Below the pieces are notes generated by a model that worked only from the letters and a program-made list of their open reading frames with translations, was not told the DNA's origin and made no database searches. Shown piece after piece: positions 41,303-50,296 of a DNA stretch of 64,000 nucleotides. Source of the stretch: Algoriphagus aquaeductus (GTDB lineage Bacteria; Bacteroidota; Bacteroidia; Cytophagales; Cyclobacteriaceae); NCBI RefSeq assembly GCF_003253485.1, contig NZ_QKTX01000021.1, positions 1 to 64,000 of the forward strand, in the 5' to 3' direction. How positions within the stretch are numbered: position 1 is the first letter of the stretch; the number at the start of each line of letters is the position of its first letter. The position numbers and the translations under genes were made by a program.

Positions 41303-42730
41303 ATGAAAACAGAAGGATATTCCAGTCAGGAGCATTACGATGAAATGTTTACCAAAGAGGGAGCAATTAGGCCACATTATCGGGAGTTTTACCAGTTTTT
41401 GAGTAAAGTTTCTTCCAAGAAAATGAATCAGCTCCAATTCTCAGCCAACAAAACTCAAAAGGCAATGGGGATGACCTTCAATGTCTACCATGACAATCAG
41501 GGGCTGGAGAAAATTCTCCATTTGGACATCATTCCCAGAATTCTCCCCAATTCAGAGTGGAAAAAGCTGGAGGCCGGACTCAAGCAACGCGTCCATGCAC
41601 TCAACCTTTTTTTACAGGATGTATATAATGACCAGAAAATCCTAAAAGATAAGGTCGTGCCTCCTGAGTTGATTTTGAACTCTAAGGATTATTTGAAGCC
41701 TTGCATGGGGCTGACTCCTCCCAAAGGAATCTGGTGCCATATTACCGGAACGGATTTGGTCCGGGACAAGGACGGGGAATATTATATTCTCGAGGATAAT
41801 CTACGCTGTCCATCCGGAGTCAGCTATATGCTCGAAAGCCGTGAAATCATCAAGCGGGCGTATCCCCAATTGTTCAATGACGAAGGGGTAATGCCGGTTT
41901 CGGATTATCCCGCGAAGCTGCTGAAGATGCTTCAGTTTTTGAGCGACAAACCCAAACCTGTGGTAGGGGTATTGACACCGGGGATTTACAATTCGGCTTA
42001 TTTCGAACATTCTTACCTGGCGCTCCAAATGGGCGTCGAATTGGTCAATGGCGTAGACTTGTTGGTCAAAGACAAAAAGGTGTACATGCAGACCACCAAA
42101 GGGCTGGAACAAATCGATGTGATCTATCGACGGATAGATGATGCATTTATTGATCCGCTTACCTTCAATCCCAAATCCATGCTGGGGGTGCCAGGAATTT
42201 TTGAGGCGTACAAAGCTGGGAATGTGGCTTTTGCAAACGCTCCCGGAACCGGCGTTGCGGATGACAAGGCAGTCTATGCCTATGTCCCTCGAATCATCAA
42301 GTATTACTTGGGTGAGGAGCCTATCCTACACAATGTTCCCACCTACCTATGCCGTGAGGAAAATGACCGCAAGTATGTCCTGGATCATATTGATCAATTG
42401 GTGGTCAAAGAAACCAATGCCGCAGGAGGTTATGGGATGCTGATCGGACCAAAATCCACCAAAGAAGAACACGGGCGATTTAAAAAACTGATTTCAGAAA
42501 ACCCGGAAAATTACATTGCCCAACCCACTCTTTCTCTTTCAACCGTACCCTGCCTGACAGAGAATGGAATCGCAGGAAGGCATGTAGACCTCAGGCCGTA
42601 CATTCTTTATGGAAAAGAGATTGAGGTAATTCCGGGCGCCTTGACTCGAGTGGCGCTCAAGGAAGGTTCCTTGGTGGTCAATAGTTCACAGGGAGGAGGG
42701 AGCAAGGATACTTGGGTTTTGTACAATTAA
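41303..42730 (+). CDS. circularly permuted ATP-grasp type 2 family protein
   Basis: A 475-aa protein of the DUF404/DUF407 type, predicted to be an amidoligase that forms a peptide or amide bond using ATP. Recognisable parts: HVLNLFLQDVYNDQ-like segment (residues about 92-107), PKGIWCHITGTDLVRDKDGE, YILEDNLRCPSGVSYMLESR, VIYRRIDDAFIDP, VVKETNAAGGYGM and the final NSSQGGGSKDTW. The ATG at 41303 gives the family N-terminus; an upstream start in the AT-rich leader would add 20 unlikely residues. First gene of a four-gene operon with alpha-E, Anbu and transglutaminase genes. Confidence 0.92.
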   Translation: MKTEGYSSQEHYDEMFTKEGAIRPHYREFYQFLSKVSSKKMNQLQFSANKTQKAMGMTFNVYHDNQGLEKILHLDIIPRILPNSEWKKLEAGLKQRVHALNLFLQDVYNDQKILKDKVVPPELILNSKDYLKPCMGLTPPKGIWCHITGTDLVRDKDGEYYILEDNLRCPSGVSYMLESREIIKRAYPQLFNDEGVMPVSDYPAKLLKMLQFLSDKPKPVVGVLTPGIYNSAYFEHSYLALQMGVELVNGVDLLVKDKKVYMQTTKGLEQIDVIYRRIDDAFIDPLTFNPKSMLGVPGIFEAYKAGNVAFANAPGTGVADDKAVYAYVPRIIKYYLGEEPILHNVPTYLCREENDRKYVLDHIDQLVVKETNAAGGYGMLIGPKSTKEEHGRFKKLISENPENYIAQPTLSLSTVPCLTENGIAGRHVDLRPYILYGKEIEVIPGALTRVALKEGSLVVNSSQGGGSKDTWVLYN

Positions 42731-42741
42731 CGATTTGAAAT

Positions 42742-43704
42742 ATGCTGAGCAGAGTAGCAAGTCACATATACTGGTTAGGTCGATACCTGGAAAGGGCAGA
42801 GAATTATGCCCGGTTCATTGATGTCAATTTCAATCTGATGCAAGACCTACCCCAGGATCTCAAGGAACAATGGGAACCCTTGGTTGCGGCGACGGGAGAT
42901 TTGGAACTTTATCTGAAAAAATACCAAGGATATGAGCGCCATCAGGTCATGTACTTTTTGACTTTTGATGGAGAGAATCCCAATTCCATGCTTTCCTCGG
43001 TCAATAAGGCACGGGAAAATGCCCGGATCATTCGGGAAAATCTAAGCAAAGAAACCTGGGAAAAAGTCAATGAGCTCTATTACATGCTGCAAACAGGCAT
43101 GGAAAAGAAGGTATGGAAGAAGGAAGATCCCCGGCAGTTTTTTGAAATGGTGAAAAACCAGATTTTGCTGCTTTACGGCTTGGCAGATTCGACGGTGGCC
43201 AGAACAGAGGGCTGGTATTTTCGCCAATTGGGCCAATTGTTGGAGCGGGCGGACAAGACTTCCCGGATTTTGGATGTCAAATACCATATTTTACTGCCTT
43301 CTCCCATCGAAGTGGGTTCCCCTTTGGACTTTCTCCATTGGATGGCTTTGCTCAAGTCGGTGACAGGATTCAATACTTACCGTAGGCTATATGGAAATAT
43401 TGATCCTTCGGGAATAGTTGAGTTTTTGGTTCTAAACAAGTATTTCCCAAGATCCATATACTATTGCCTCAAGGAAGCCGAACGGTGCTTACATTGTATT
43501 TCGGGTAGTTCTTCGGAGGGATTCAAAAATTCCGCAGAAAAATCTATAGGCGAACTTCGTTCCCGGTTGGAGTACTCAGATGTCGATGATATAATTTCTG
43601 TAGGCCTTCATGAATATTTGGATACACTTCAACTGAAAATCAACCATATTTCCGATCTGATAGACAGTACTTATTTCCGTCTTAAGGACAATTTCATTAC
43701 CTAA
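42742..43704 (+). CDS. alpha-E domain protein
   Basis: A 320-aa all-helical protein (DUF403/alpha-E) starting LSRVASHIYWLGRYLERAEN, the family hallmark, with conserved FYFRQLGQLLERADKTSRILD-like and LKSVTGFNTYRR segments. It is always found next to the permuted ATP-grasp protein and presumably works with it; the biochemical role is not known. It starts 11 bases after the ATP-grasp stop and is followed 13 bases later by the Anbu gene. Confidence 0.93.
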   Translation: MLSRVASHIYWLGRYLERAENYARFIDVNFNLMQDLPQDLKEQWEPLVAATGDLELYLKKYQGYERHQVMYFLTFDGENPNSMLSSVNKARENARIIRENLSKETWEKVNELYYMLQTGMEKKVWKKEDPRQFFEMVKNQILLLYGLADSTVARTEGWYFRQLGQLLERADKTSRILDVKYHILLPSPIEVGSPLDFLHWMALLKSVTGFNTYRRLYGNIDPSGIVEFLVLNKYFPRSIYYCLKEAERCLHCISGSSSEGFKNSAEKSIGELRSRLEYSDVDDIISVGLHEYLDTLQLKINHISDLIDSTYFRLKDNFIT

Positions 43705-43717
43705 CCCTCCCGTACCC

Positions 43718-44461
43718 ATGACCTTTTGCCTGGGCATCAAAACCAAACAAGGATTGGTGGGCCTCTCGGATACCCGGATTACCTCCGGCAATGAGACCAC
43801 CACATCCAAAAAAGTATATACTGTCAATCGAAAAAAACACTCGTTTTTTATCATGACTTCCGGTCTTCGGTCAGTCAGGGACAAAGCAATTACCTACTTT
43901 TCAGAAGTAATCGCCAAGCAGGACGATTCCTTTACCAAGCTGTATCAGGCAGTCAATGAATTTGGGAATCAGGTGAAAATCGTAGCCAAGGAAGATAAAC
44001 ACTTCCTGGAAGAGGCGGGCTTTCAGTTCAATCTGTTTTCTATAATCGGAGGGCAATTGGAGGATGATCCGGAGCCCAAAATGTACCTGCTTTATCCACA
44101 GGGAAATTGGATCGAGATACGAAAAGGTACTCCGTTCGTCATCATCGGGAATACGGGCTTTGGGCATCCGGTACTCAAGCGCTCACTTCATTACGACGAT
44201 TCCCTGGAATATGCTTTGAAATGTGCCTTTTTGGCTTTTGATGCCACCCGGATTTCTGCCAACGATGTGGATTATCCCATTGACACGGTAGTCCTGAAGG
44301 ACGGGGAGTATTTTACCCAAGAGAAGCGATTTAAGCAGAAAGAACTCGAACATGTTTCTGCCTTTTGGAACAATCGGCTCAAGAATGCCATCGCAGAGTT
44401 GCCCTCAGAGGTGTTGAATGGTGCCTTTGAAAAGTTTGAGTTCCTTTCAAAAGACTCCTGA
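43718..44461 (+). CDS. Anbu-type proteasome-like peptidase
   Basis: A 247-aa homologue of the 20S proteasome beta subunit (ancestral beta subunit, Anbu). After removal of Met1 the catalytic residue would be T2 (start MTFCLGIKTKQGLVGLSDTR), with the family aspartate in SDTR and a basic KK at 31-32. Known Anbu proteins form open helical or ring assemblies of dimers; substrates are largely unresolved. It lies between the alpha-E and transglutaminase genes, the typical Anbu neighbourhood, 2 bases before the next gene. Confidence 0.92.
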   Translation: MTFCLGIKTKQGLVGLSDTRITSGNETTTSKKVYTVNRKKHSFFIMTSGLRSVRDKAITYFSEVIAKQDDSFTKLYQAVNEFGNQVKIVAKEDKHFLEEAGFQFNLFSIIGGQLEDDPEPKMYLLYPQGNWIEIRKGTPFVIIGNTGFGHPVLKRSLHYDDSLEYALKCAFLAFDATRISANDVDYPIDTVVLKDGEYFTQEKRFKQKELEHVSAFWNNRLKNAIAELPSEVLNGAFEKFEFLSKDS

Positions 44462-44463
44462 TC

Positions 44464-45321
44464 ATGCTGATTCAGATTTGGCATCATACCCGGTACACGT
44501 ATTCCGATCCTGTGACTTTGGGGATTCACAAGCTCTATTTGGTTCCGCAGCATAGACCCTATTTTAGAATCGAACATCAAAAATTTCGGGTTCAGCCTCA
44601 TCCCGAGGGCTTGAATTTTCGCCAAGATCTTGCGGGTAATTGGTATAAGCAATGCTGGTTTACCGGGGAATGGAGTCTGTTGGAAATCAGTGGGGAATGG
44701 ATTTTCAAACTCCAATCATTCAATCCCTTTGGGTTTATTCTGGATAAAAGCTTCGAGGATGGAGGGTGGCAAAGTCCCTTGTTCCAATTCAATTATGAAG
44801 AAAAAACAGCTTTTTTGATTCCTTTTTTGCAAGAAGAGGAAAGATCTGGCTTTCGGGATTTTCTTTTGGAAATCCGCGATTCTTCTCAAGGTTTGGTTGA
44901 TTTTTTGGTTCGCCTCACTCAGGTTATATACCAAAATTGGAGCCATGAGATTCGGCATGAAGAAAGTATCTGGCCCGCCGAATTTACATTTGGACAGCGG
45001 AAAGGCTCTTGCAGAGACCTGGCTCTGATGCAAATGGAAATGCTTCGGGAATTGGGACTGGCCACGAGATTTGTTTCGGGCTATGCCTTCAATCCCGACT
45101 TGGAAGACGGCCACGAGCTGCACGCATGGCTAGAGGTCTATCTCCCCGGAGCCGGATGGGTTGGGATGGATCCTAGTTTGGGATTGTTTACAGACCATAG
45201 CTATATCCCTTTGGCTACTCACCCGGATCCAAAGCGAACCCTGCCTGTTCAAGGTACTTTTTCGGGCGGAAATGATTCCCAACTCCATACCGAAGTGCAA
45301 ATCAAACTACTTCACAAATAA
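44464..45321 (+). CDS. transglutaminase-like protease/ligase of the Anbu operon
   Basis: A 285-aa protein with the bacterial N-terminal domain (about 1-80; IWHHTRYTYSDPV, LYLVPQHRPY) and a transglutaminase core. The catalytic triad is visible: Cys in RKGSCRDLALM, His in DGHELHAWLEVY and Asp in GMDPSLGLF. It may cleave or form isopeptide bonds in the product of the ATP-grasp protein. It ends the operon and is convergent with the lipoprotein gene, with five bases between stops. Confidence 0.92.
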   Translation: MLIQIWHHTRYTYSDPVTLGIHKLYLVPQHRPYFRIEHQKFRVQPHPEGLNFRQDLAGNWYKQCWFTGEWSLLEISGEWIFKLQSFNPFGFILDKSFEDGGWQSPLFQFNYEEKTAFLIPFLQEEERSGFRDFLLEIRDSSQGLVDFLVRLTQVIYQNWSHEIRHEESIWPAEFTFGQRKGSCRDLALMQMEMLRELGLATRFVSGYAFNPDLEDGHELHAWLEVYLPGAGWVGMDPSLGLFTDHSYIPLATHPDPKRTLPVQGTFSGGNDSQLHTEVQIKLLHK

Positions 45322-45326
45322 TCACT

Positions 45327-46100
45327 TCAATTTGTTGTCACTCCGGTCTTTGGCATCTCAAAAAGATCTTTTTCGAGTGATTTTTCTACCAAAAACACAT
45401 CTGAAAAACTGGTTTGATATCTGATTCGTCTGGAGGAGTCATTTTCGGTCTGGTATCCGGTGATCACCCTCGGGAAAACCAATCCATTGGCATCCCGATA
45501 ATCTTCGTAATACAAGGCTTCCTCAATCTGATTGTTTCGGTCAAAAAATTTCACCGAAAATAATACCCATGCCAATCGGCCAGTCTCAGGATCGATCAGT
45601 AAGGTGTAGCGGTCTGATGGCCCGATCAGTGCCCCGTTTTTTACCTTGGCTTCCAGCGTTTCAAATGAAATTCCGTTGAAAACCCGGTTGGGGATTTTAG
45701 TCACGGTGACCGTGGTATCTGTGAGTACGTAAGGGATGCTCAGGAAAGTGGAGTAGAGATTGTGATAAAATCGAACGGACTGCCCTGGAAAAGACTGTCT
45801 GTTGGGACTTACCCAGACTTTTTCTCCATCATTTCCGGCCTGATACAAATCCGCATCGATCCTTACTTTTCCAGTTTGAAGGTCTAAATAATGGTTTTCC
45901 CATTCCAAAGTCGTCTCATGGACCATGGCGAAAGAAAATGATCTAGCGCTTATCCATTTCGCCCAATCTCCATGGGCATCAAGGAGTTTCTTGAAATCTT
46001 CAGGTTGATTGAGTCGGGGATCAGGTCCTGAATGTTGTTCACTACAGGCTGAAAAGGTGAGAAAGCATAGAATCAAATAAAGAAGCGAGTGGGATTTCAT
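45327..46100 (-). CDS. putative lipoprotein, DUF6503-like
   Basis: A 257-aa lipoprotein from the ATG at 46100: the signal ends FSAC with C19 lipidated. The mature protein is largely beta strand (VRIDADLYQAG, YTLLIDPETGRLAWV) and recalls LolA/DUF6503-like outer-membrane-associated proteins of Bacteroidota; this family call is tentative. The open frame extends 28 codons upstream, but those codons lie inside an 89-bp tandem repeat, and the downstream ATG makes a proper lipoprotein signal. That start codon and its leader are repeated upstream. Confidence 0.8.
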   Translation of the reverse strand: MKSHSLLYLILCFLTFSACSEQHSGPDPRLNQPEDFKKLLDAHGDWAKWISARSFSFAMVHETTLEWENHYLDLQTGKVRIDADLYQAGNDGEKVWVSPNRQSFPGQSVRFYHNLYSTFLSIPYVLTDTTVTVTKIPNRVFNGISFETLEAKVKNGALIGPSDRYTLLIDPETGRLAWVLFSVKFFDRNNQIEEALYYEDYRDANGLVFPRVITGYQTENDSSRRIRYQTSFSDVFLVEKSLEKDLFEMPKTGVTTN

Positions 46101-46390
46101 CTGTTTATAATTTGATTTTTTAAGGTCAGATGGAATGCCCCGGATAATCATCCCCCTGTGTGAGAAGCATTTACTCATGGGCATTTCATCTGTTTATAAT
46201 TTGATTTTTAATGGCCAGATGGAATGCCCCGGATAATCATTCCCCTGTGTGAGAAGCATTTACTCATGGGCATTTCATCTGTTTATAATTTGATTTTCAT
46301 TTGCCACCTAGCCTGTCCCGATCTTTCATCGGGAGAATGCCCTGGATAATCTTTTCCTTGGGTGAGGCATTTTCTCATGGGCATTTTATA
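46094..46390. repeat. three tandem copies of an 89-bp palindromic unit
   Basis: Units begin at about 46098, 46187 and 46276 (89-base period); the third is lengthened by about 22 bases with an inserted hairpin (CCCGAT...ATCGGG). On the minus strand each unit opens with the leader and start region of the lipoprotein gene (TTATAAACAGATGAAAT). Each of the two complete units also holds a long inverted repeat: CAGATGAAATGCCC paired with GGGCATTCCATCTG, 13 of 14 positions. This is a REP-like element in tandem. Confidence 0.85.
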
Positions 46391-46608
46391 CACTGGAATT
46401 TTGCAGAAAGATACCAAATCAGGCCATTTTACCTGAGCCTGGTAACGGTAATTCTAAAGTATTCCTTAATCATGGAATAATCCTGATTTTTTTTGGCAAA
46501 AGTCCAAGTGGGGTGCAAAAGGACAACTGGTTTCAGGAAATCTTGTAAAATTTTTTTACCACTCAAATATTTTTTTAGATCATTTCTAAATAATAAAAAA
46601 CTCTTGTT
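46391..46608. other. gap upstream of the PepSY protein
   Basis: About 220 bases, AT-rich, with no gene, beyond the 89-bp repeats. It ends in the promoter of the next gene. Confidence 0.4.
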
Positions 46609-46616
46609 TAGATTTG
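46609..46616 (+). promoter_or_regulatory. promoter -7 element of the PepSY protein
   Basis: TAGATTTG matches TAnnTTTG, 22 bases before the ATG at 46639, in an AT-rich context. Confidence 0.5.
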
Positions 46617-46638
46617 TTCCAGATAAAAATAAGAGTCT

Positions 46639-47874
46639 ATGTGGAAGCCCGTCCGTAAGTTTCTCAATGATATTCACCTCTATGCAGGATTGACCTGTGG
46701 ACTGATTGTGATTGCCGTTTGTCTGAGTGGGACGATTTATGTGTACAATACCGAAATCAGGGAATTTTTTGATTCAGAGCGATATTTTGTGGAAAAACAA
46801 GGAACTCCACAATCACTGGATGAGCTGAAAATTTCGGTAGAAAGTCAAGTGGATGGACAGATTGTCGGGGTGAATGTATTTCAGCAGGAGGGAAGAACGG
46901 TGCAGTTTTCCGTGAAAAAAGAGGGTCAGGAAAGACCGGCTACTCTTTTTGTAGATCCTTATTCAGGTAATATTTTGGCTGATAATGTCGAAAAAACCAG
47001 CGCAGAGGAATTTATGGGTTACATGTTTTCCCTACATCGTTGGTTGCTTCTGGACAAGATCGAAAAGCCGATCCTGGAAAGCATGACCAATCAGGAATTG
47101 GGCCGCTTCATCAACGGGGTGGCTACCTTACTTTTTCTCTTGGGAGTCATCACCGGTATGGTAATCTGGGTCCCTCAGAAAGTCAAAAATTGGAAGCAGG
47201 GTTTGAAAGTGAAATGGTCTGGTAATTGGAAGCGAGTCAATCATGACCTACACAATACCTTGGCGTTTTACTCCTTGGGAGCACTCTTTATCATGGCGGT
47301 GACTGGTCCATTTTGGTCCTACCAGTGGTATAAGACGGGCTGGCAAAAGACCTGGGATACTTATCAAGCTCCAAAGGAAGAGAAGAAAGGTCCAAGTCCT
47401 GAACAGGCAAAAAAAGAAGAAATACCTTCGGAAGAGGCTGCTCAACCCACTTACGTTTTGTCCTTGGATGAGATTCTGCTTGCAGCAAACAAAAACCTCA
47501 ATTATGCCGGAAATGTGCGGATTACCTTGCCTGAAAAGCCGGGAGGAGAGGTGTCGATCAGCAAGTCCCGAACCGGTTTCTTTGCCCGGGCTGGAGCGGA
47601 TCAGCTGAAGTTAAATCCTGAAAATTTAGAAGTGAAAGAAGCCAATCTGTTTGGAGATTTGCCTGTTCGTCAGCAGATCGGAAGATCCGTGAAGGCGCTG
47701 CATACCGGGGAGATTTTCGGGCAGTTTACCAAGTTTTTGTGGTTTGTGGGTTGCTTGATCGCGACTTCTTTGCCGATTACCGGTACGCTGATTTGGTTGA
47801 ACAAAAAGAAGAAAAAGAAAAAGCCAAGCAAAGCGAGAAAAGTTGCTTCTGTCGCAGAAGCTGAGATGGCTTAA
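46639..47874 (+). CDS. PepSY-associated membrane protein
   Basis: A 411-aa inner-membrane protein of the PepSY_TM family. TM1 at about 17-36 (GLTCGLIVIAVCLSGTIYVY), PepSY-type extracytoplasmic domain (about 45-125), TM2 about 155-180, TM3 about 210-232, second periplasmic part (about 235-365) and TM4 about 370-392. The tail is very basic (a run of lysines). Conserved histidines LHRWLL and HDLHNTLAFY may bind haem. Such proteins are implicated in reduction of imported ferric siderophores and are often next to TonB receptors; no receptor lies adjacent here. Confidence 0.9.
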   Translation: MWKPVRKFLNDIHLYAGLTCGLIVIAVCLSGTIYVYNTEIREFFDSERYFVEKQGTPQSLDELKISVESQVDGQIVGVNVFQQEGRTVQFSVKKEGQERPATLFVDPYSGNILADNVEKTSAEEFMGYMFSLHRWLLLDKIEKPILESMTNQELGRFINGVATLLFLLGVITGMVIWVPQKVKNWKQGLKVKWSGNWKRVNHDLHNTLAFYSLGALFIMAVTGPFWSYQWYKTGWQKTWDTYQAPKEEKKGPSPEQAKKEEIPSEEAAQPTYVLSLDEILLAANKNLNYAGNVRITLPEKPGGEVSISKSRTGFFARAGADQLKLNPENLEVKEANLFGDLPVRQQIGRSVKALHTGEIFGQFTKFLWFVGCLIATSLPITGTLIWLNKKKKKKKPSKARKVASVAEAEMA

Positions 47875-47896
47875 AAGTAAGGTTCGATTTTTCGAA

Positions 47897-47929
47897 AAGG
47901 GCTTTCTGGTTGCAGGGAGCCTTTTTTTT
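47897..47929 (+). terminator. terminator of the PepSY gene
   Basis: AAGGGCT, an 11-base loop and GGAGCCTT pair with one bulge and are followed by eight T, about 25 bases after the stop. Confidence 0.65.
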
Positions 47930-47932
47930 GCC

Positions 47933-48215
47933 GCAAAGTTCTCAAAGGAGAAATATGAGGGCGCAAAGATTTTTTCCTTTTGCCACGAAGGCGCGAAGGG
48001 TTTTTAAGATATGGCCACAGATTCACAGAGTTTTTCCCTCTGTAGAACGTAGACAATTCGCTGTGTTAGTCTAAGTGAAATGCATCTTTTTAGTAGTCTG
48101 ACTTTTCAATTACTTCCATACCTCCTAACTTCCCTACTCCCATGCTTCCTTGCCAACTGCCACTGAAAACTGAACACCTTTAGCGTCTTTCTGTCTTTGT
48201 GGCTAATCTTTTTTT
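47933..48215. repeat. degenerate CACAAAG-family repeats and a heptad array
   Basis: 47933-48045 holds degenerate copies of the vocabulary seen in the 154-bp repeat (GCCGCAAAG, CTCAAAGG, GGCGCAAAG, GCCACGAAGGCGCGAAG, GGCCACAGATTCACAGAG), and 48185-48206 has it in reverse orientation (CTTTCTGTCTTTGTGGC). Between them, 48111-48180 reads in 7-base steps (CATACCT, CCTAACT, TCCCTAC, TCCCATG, CTTCCTT, GCCAACT, GCCACTG, AAAACTG). No gene. Confidence 0.5.
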
Positions 48216-48248
48216 AAACCCCTGCGATGAAAAAAATTATCTTGCACC

Positions 48249-48917
48249 ATGCGAATCTTAGTAGTCGAAGACGAACCCGGAATTTCCAATTTCCTCAAGC
48301 AAGGATTGGAGGAGGAGGCTTTTGCCGTGGATGTGGCGGACAACGGAAAAGTCGGACTAGATCTTGCTCTTTCCGGGAATTACGATTTGCTACTCTTGGA
48401 TTGGATGGTGCCTGGGATCAGCGGCATCGAGTTGACCCGTCAGTTTCGAAAGGACTTTCCCCAGACTCCGATCATTTTTCTCACCGCCAAAGACACGCTG
48501 GATGAGACCATTTTCGGTCTGCAGACCGGGGCAAATGATTACATCAAAAAGCCGTTTCACTTTGAGGAATTGCTGATGCGGATTCGGGTGCAGCTACGTG
48601 GAAAGACCTCCTCAGAGGAAAAACTGACCTTGGGACCTATTCAGATTTTCCCAGACAAGCACTTGGTCATGCGGGATGGAGAAGAAGTGCAGCTGACGCA
48701 AAAAGAGTTTGCTTTGCTGGAGTACTTGGTCAGGAACAAAAACAAGGTTTGTCGTCGCACCCGCATCATCGAAAGCGTGTGGGATATTCACTTTGATTAC
48801 AACACCGGCGTGATCGATGTCTTTATCAATTCGCTGCGCAAAAAACTACATCTCAATCGGGATGAGGACTACATCCAAACCATCCGAGGGGTGGGTTACA
48901 TGGCAAAGGAAGGATGA
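48249..48917 (+). CDS. OmpR-family response regulator (CusR-like)
   Basis: A 222-aa transcription factor. The receiver domain has E9-D10 in RILVVEDEPG, the phosphoacceptor aspartate in LLLLDWMVPG (about D53) and K103 in YIKKPF. The C-terminal winged helix is about 128-222 (LTQKEFALLEYLVRNKNKV; DVFINSLRKKLH; IRGVGYMAKE). It overlaps the kinase gene by four bases. The downstream heavy-metal RND genes and four 11-bp direct repeats in front of them make it the likely activator of that efflux operon, as CusR is in Enterobacteria. Confidence 0.92.
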   Translation: MRILVVEDEPGISNFLKQGLEEEAFAVDVADNGKVGLDLALSGNYDLLLLDWMVPGISGIELTRQFRKDFPQTPIIFLTAKDTLDETIFGLQTGANDYIKKPFHFEELLMRIRVQLRGKTSSEEKLTLGPIQIFPDKHLVMRDGEEVQLTQKEFALLEYLVRNKNKVCRRTRIIESVWDIHFDYNTGVIDVFINSLRKKLHLNRDEDYIQTIRGVGYMAKEG

Positions 48918-50296
48918 GGACGGCCTACAAAGAGCGGATCGCCAGAAGGCTGACATGGGTCACGGCGCTGATCATCCTGATCGTCTTTGTATTGATTTAC
49001 CTCGTGGCGAGCTTCACTGTGGTACGCAACATCGACTACGAGCTCCAACTCGAAACAGATAAGCACAAGGATCAGATTTTCCTGGTCAATGGAGAAATCC
49101 GGTTTCTCCACATGGACGAATGGGAGGAAATGGAACACAGCCAAATCCAGCTCAATCCGATTTTTATTGAAATCGTAGATTTGGAGGGGAAATCCAAGGA
49201 TCGATCGCCCAACCTGCGCGAAAATCACCTGAGCTTTTCCCCGGAAAAATCCCTGAAAAATGAAGCCTGGACGCAAAAGATCGGTGCGAGTGAAGTCCGG
49301 ACCAGGCAAATTCCACTCTACAATGCAGGAAAGCACGAAGGGTATTTGTTATTAGCCAAGTCATTCGATGATACGCGCGAATTGCTGGATAATCTTCGGA
49401 ATGTGTTGCTGGTTTTTTATCCGATGATCTTGATCTCACTCTACCTGACTATGCGCTATCTGGCCGGAAAAAGTATTGAGCCGATTCAGGAAATCATCGA
49501 AAAAACGAATCAGATCACCCAAAAAAACCTCAACGAGCGAGTACCCGAGCCCGAACTGGAGGATGAAATCGGACAACTCACCCGCTCAATCAATGACCTA
49601 CTTGGGCGATTGGAGCAGGCGATGAAGCGGGAAAAACAGTTTACTTCGGATGCATCCCATGAACTTCGGACTCCGCTTTCGGTACTTCGAGGTACCTTGG
49701 AGGTATTGATTCGCAAGCCAAGAACCTCAGGAGAATACGAGCAAAAAATCCAGACGGCACTCGGTACCATCGATCGGATGAGTGCGATGATCGATCAGCT
49801 GTTGGCTTTGGCACGGGTGGAAAATGCCAAGAATCTGGTCAGAGAAGAGCTGGAGTTGATTACCTTTTTGGAGGAAAAAGCGGATCAGATTTCCTCTGAG
49901 CAAAAACGGAAAATCACTTTTCAATCTCAGGTCAGCTTGCCGATCTATATCACCACCAACGAGAAATCCTTGGAGATGATCTTGGACAATTTGCTGCACA
50001 ATGCCATTAAATATTCTCCTGAGGATTCAGATATATTTCTTCGCGTGGGCAAATCCGGAGCTTTCCCCTATATCGAAGTTGCCGATTCGGGTTCCGGTAT
50101 CGCAGAGGCGCATTTGGAGCAGATTTTTGATCCGTTTTTTAGGGAAAAAGAAGCTTTGGATCAGGGGATTCCCGGCACGGGATTGGGCTTGGCCATTGTG
50201 AAAAAATTAGCGCAAGAATCTCAAATCAAGCTGTCTGTGGTCAGTAAAAAAGACGTAGGAAGCACCTTTCGATTGGATTTTCCTTCCCAATCTTAA
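48914..50296 (+). CDS. sensor histidine kinase (CusS-like)
   Basis: A 460-aa membrane kinase. TM1 is at about 13-36 (WVTALIILIVFVLIYLVASF), TM2 about 162-184, with a periplasmic sensor of about 125 residues between. HAMP is about 185-240; H249 is in FTSDASHELRTPLSVLRG; the ATPase domain has DNLLHNAIKYSP, VADSGSGI and GTGLGLAIVKKL. The ligand is likely a metal ion by context only; no obvious metal-binding cluster stands out. The start overlaps the regulator stop (ATGA). Its own stop lies within the first of the four operator repeats. Confidence 0.92.
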   Translation: MRTAYKERIARRLTWVTALIILIVFVLIYLVASFTVVRNIDYELQLETDKHKDQIFLVNGEIRFLHMDEWEEMEHSQIQLNPIFIEIVDLEGKSKDRSPNLRENHLSFSPEKSLKNEAWTQKIGASEVRTRQIPLYNAGKHEGYLLLAKSFDDTRELLDNLRNVLLVFYPMILISLYLTMRYLAGKSIEPIQEIIEKTNQITQKNLNERVPEPELEDEIGQLTRSINDLLGRLEQAMKREKQFTSDASHELRTPLSVLRGTLEVLIRKPRTSGEYEQKIQTALGTIDRMSAMIDQLLALARVENAKNLVREELELITFLEEKADQISSEQKRKITFQSQVSLPIYITTNEKSLEMILDNLLHNAIKYSPEDSDIFLRVGKSGAFPYIEVADSGSGIAEAHLEQIFDPFFREKEALDQGIPGTGLGLAIVKKLAQESQIKLSVVSKKDVGSTFRLDFPSQS

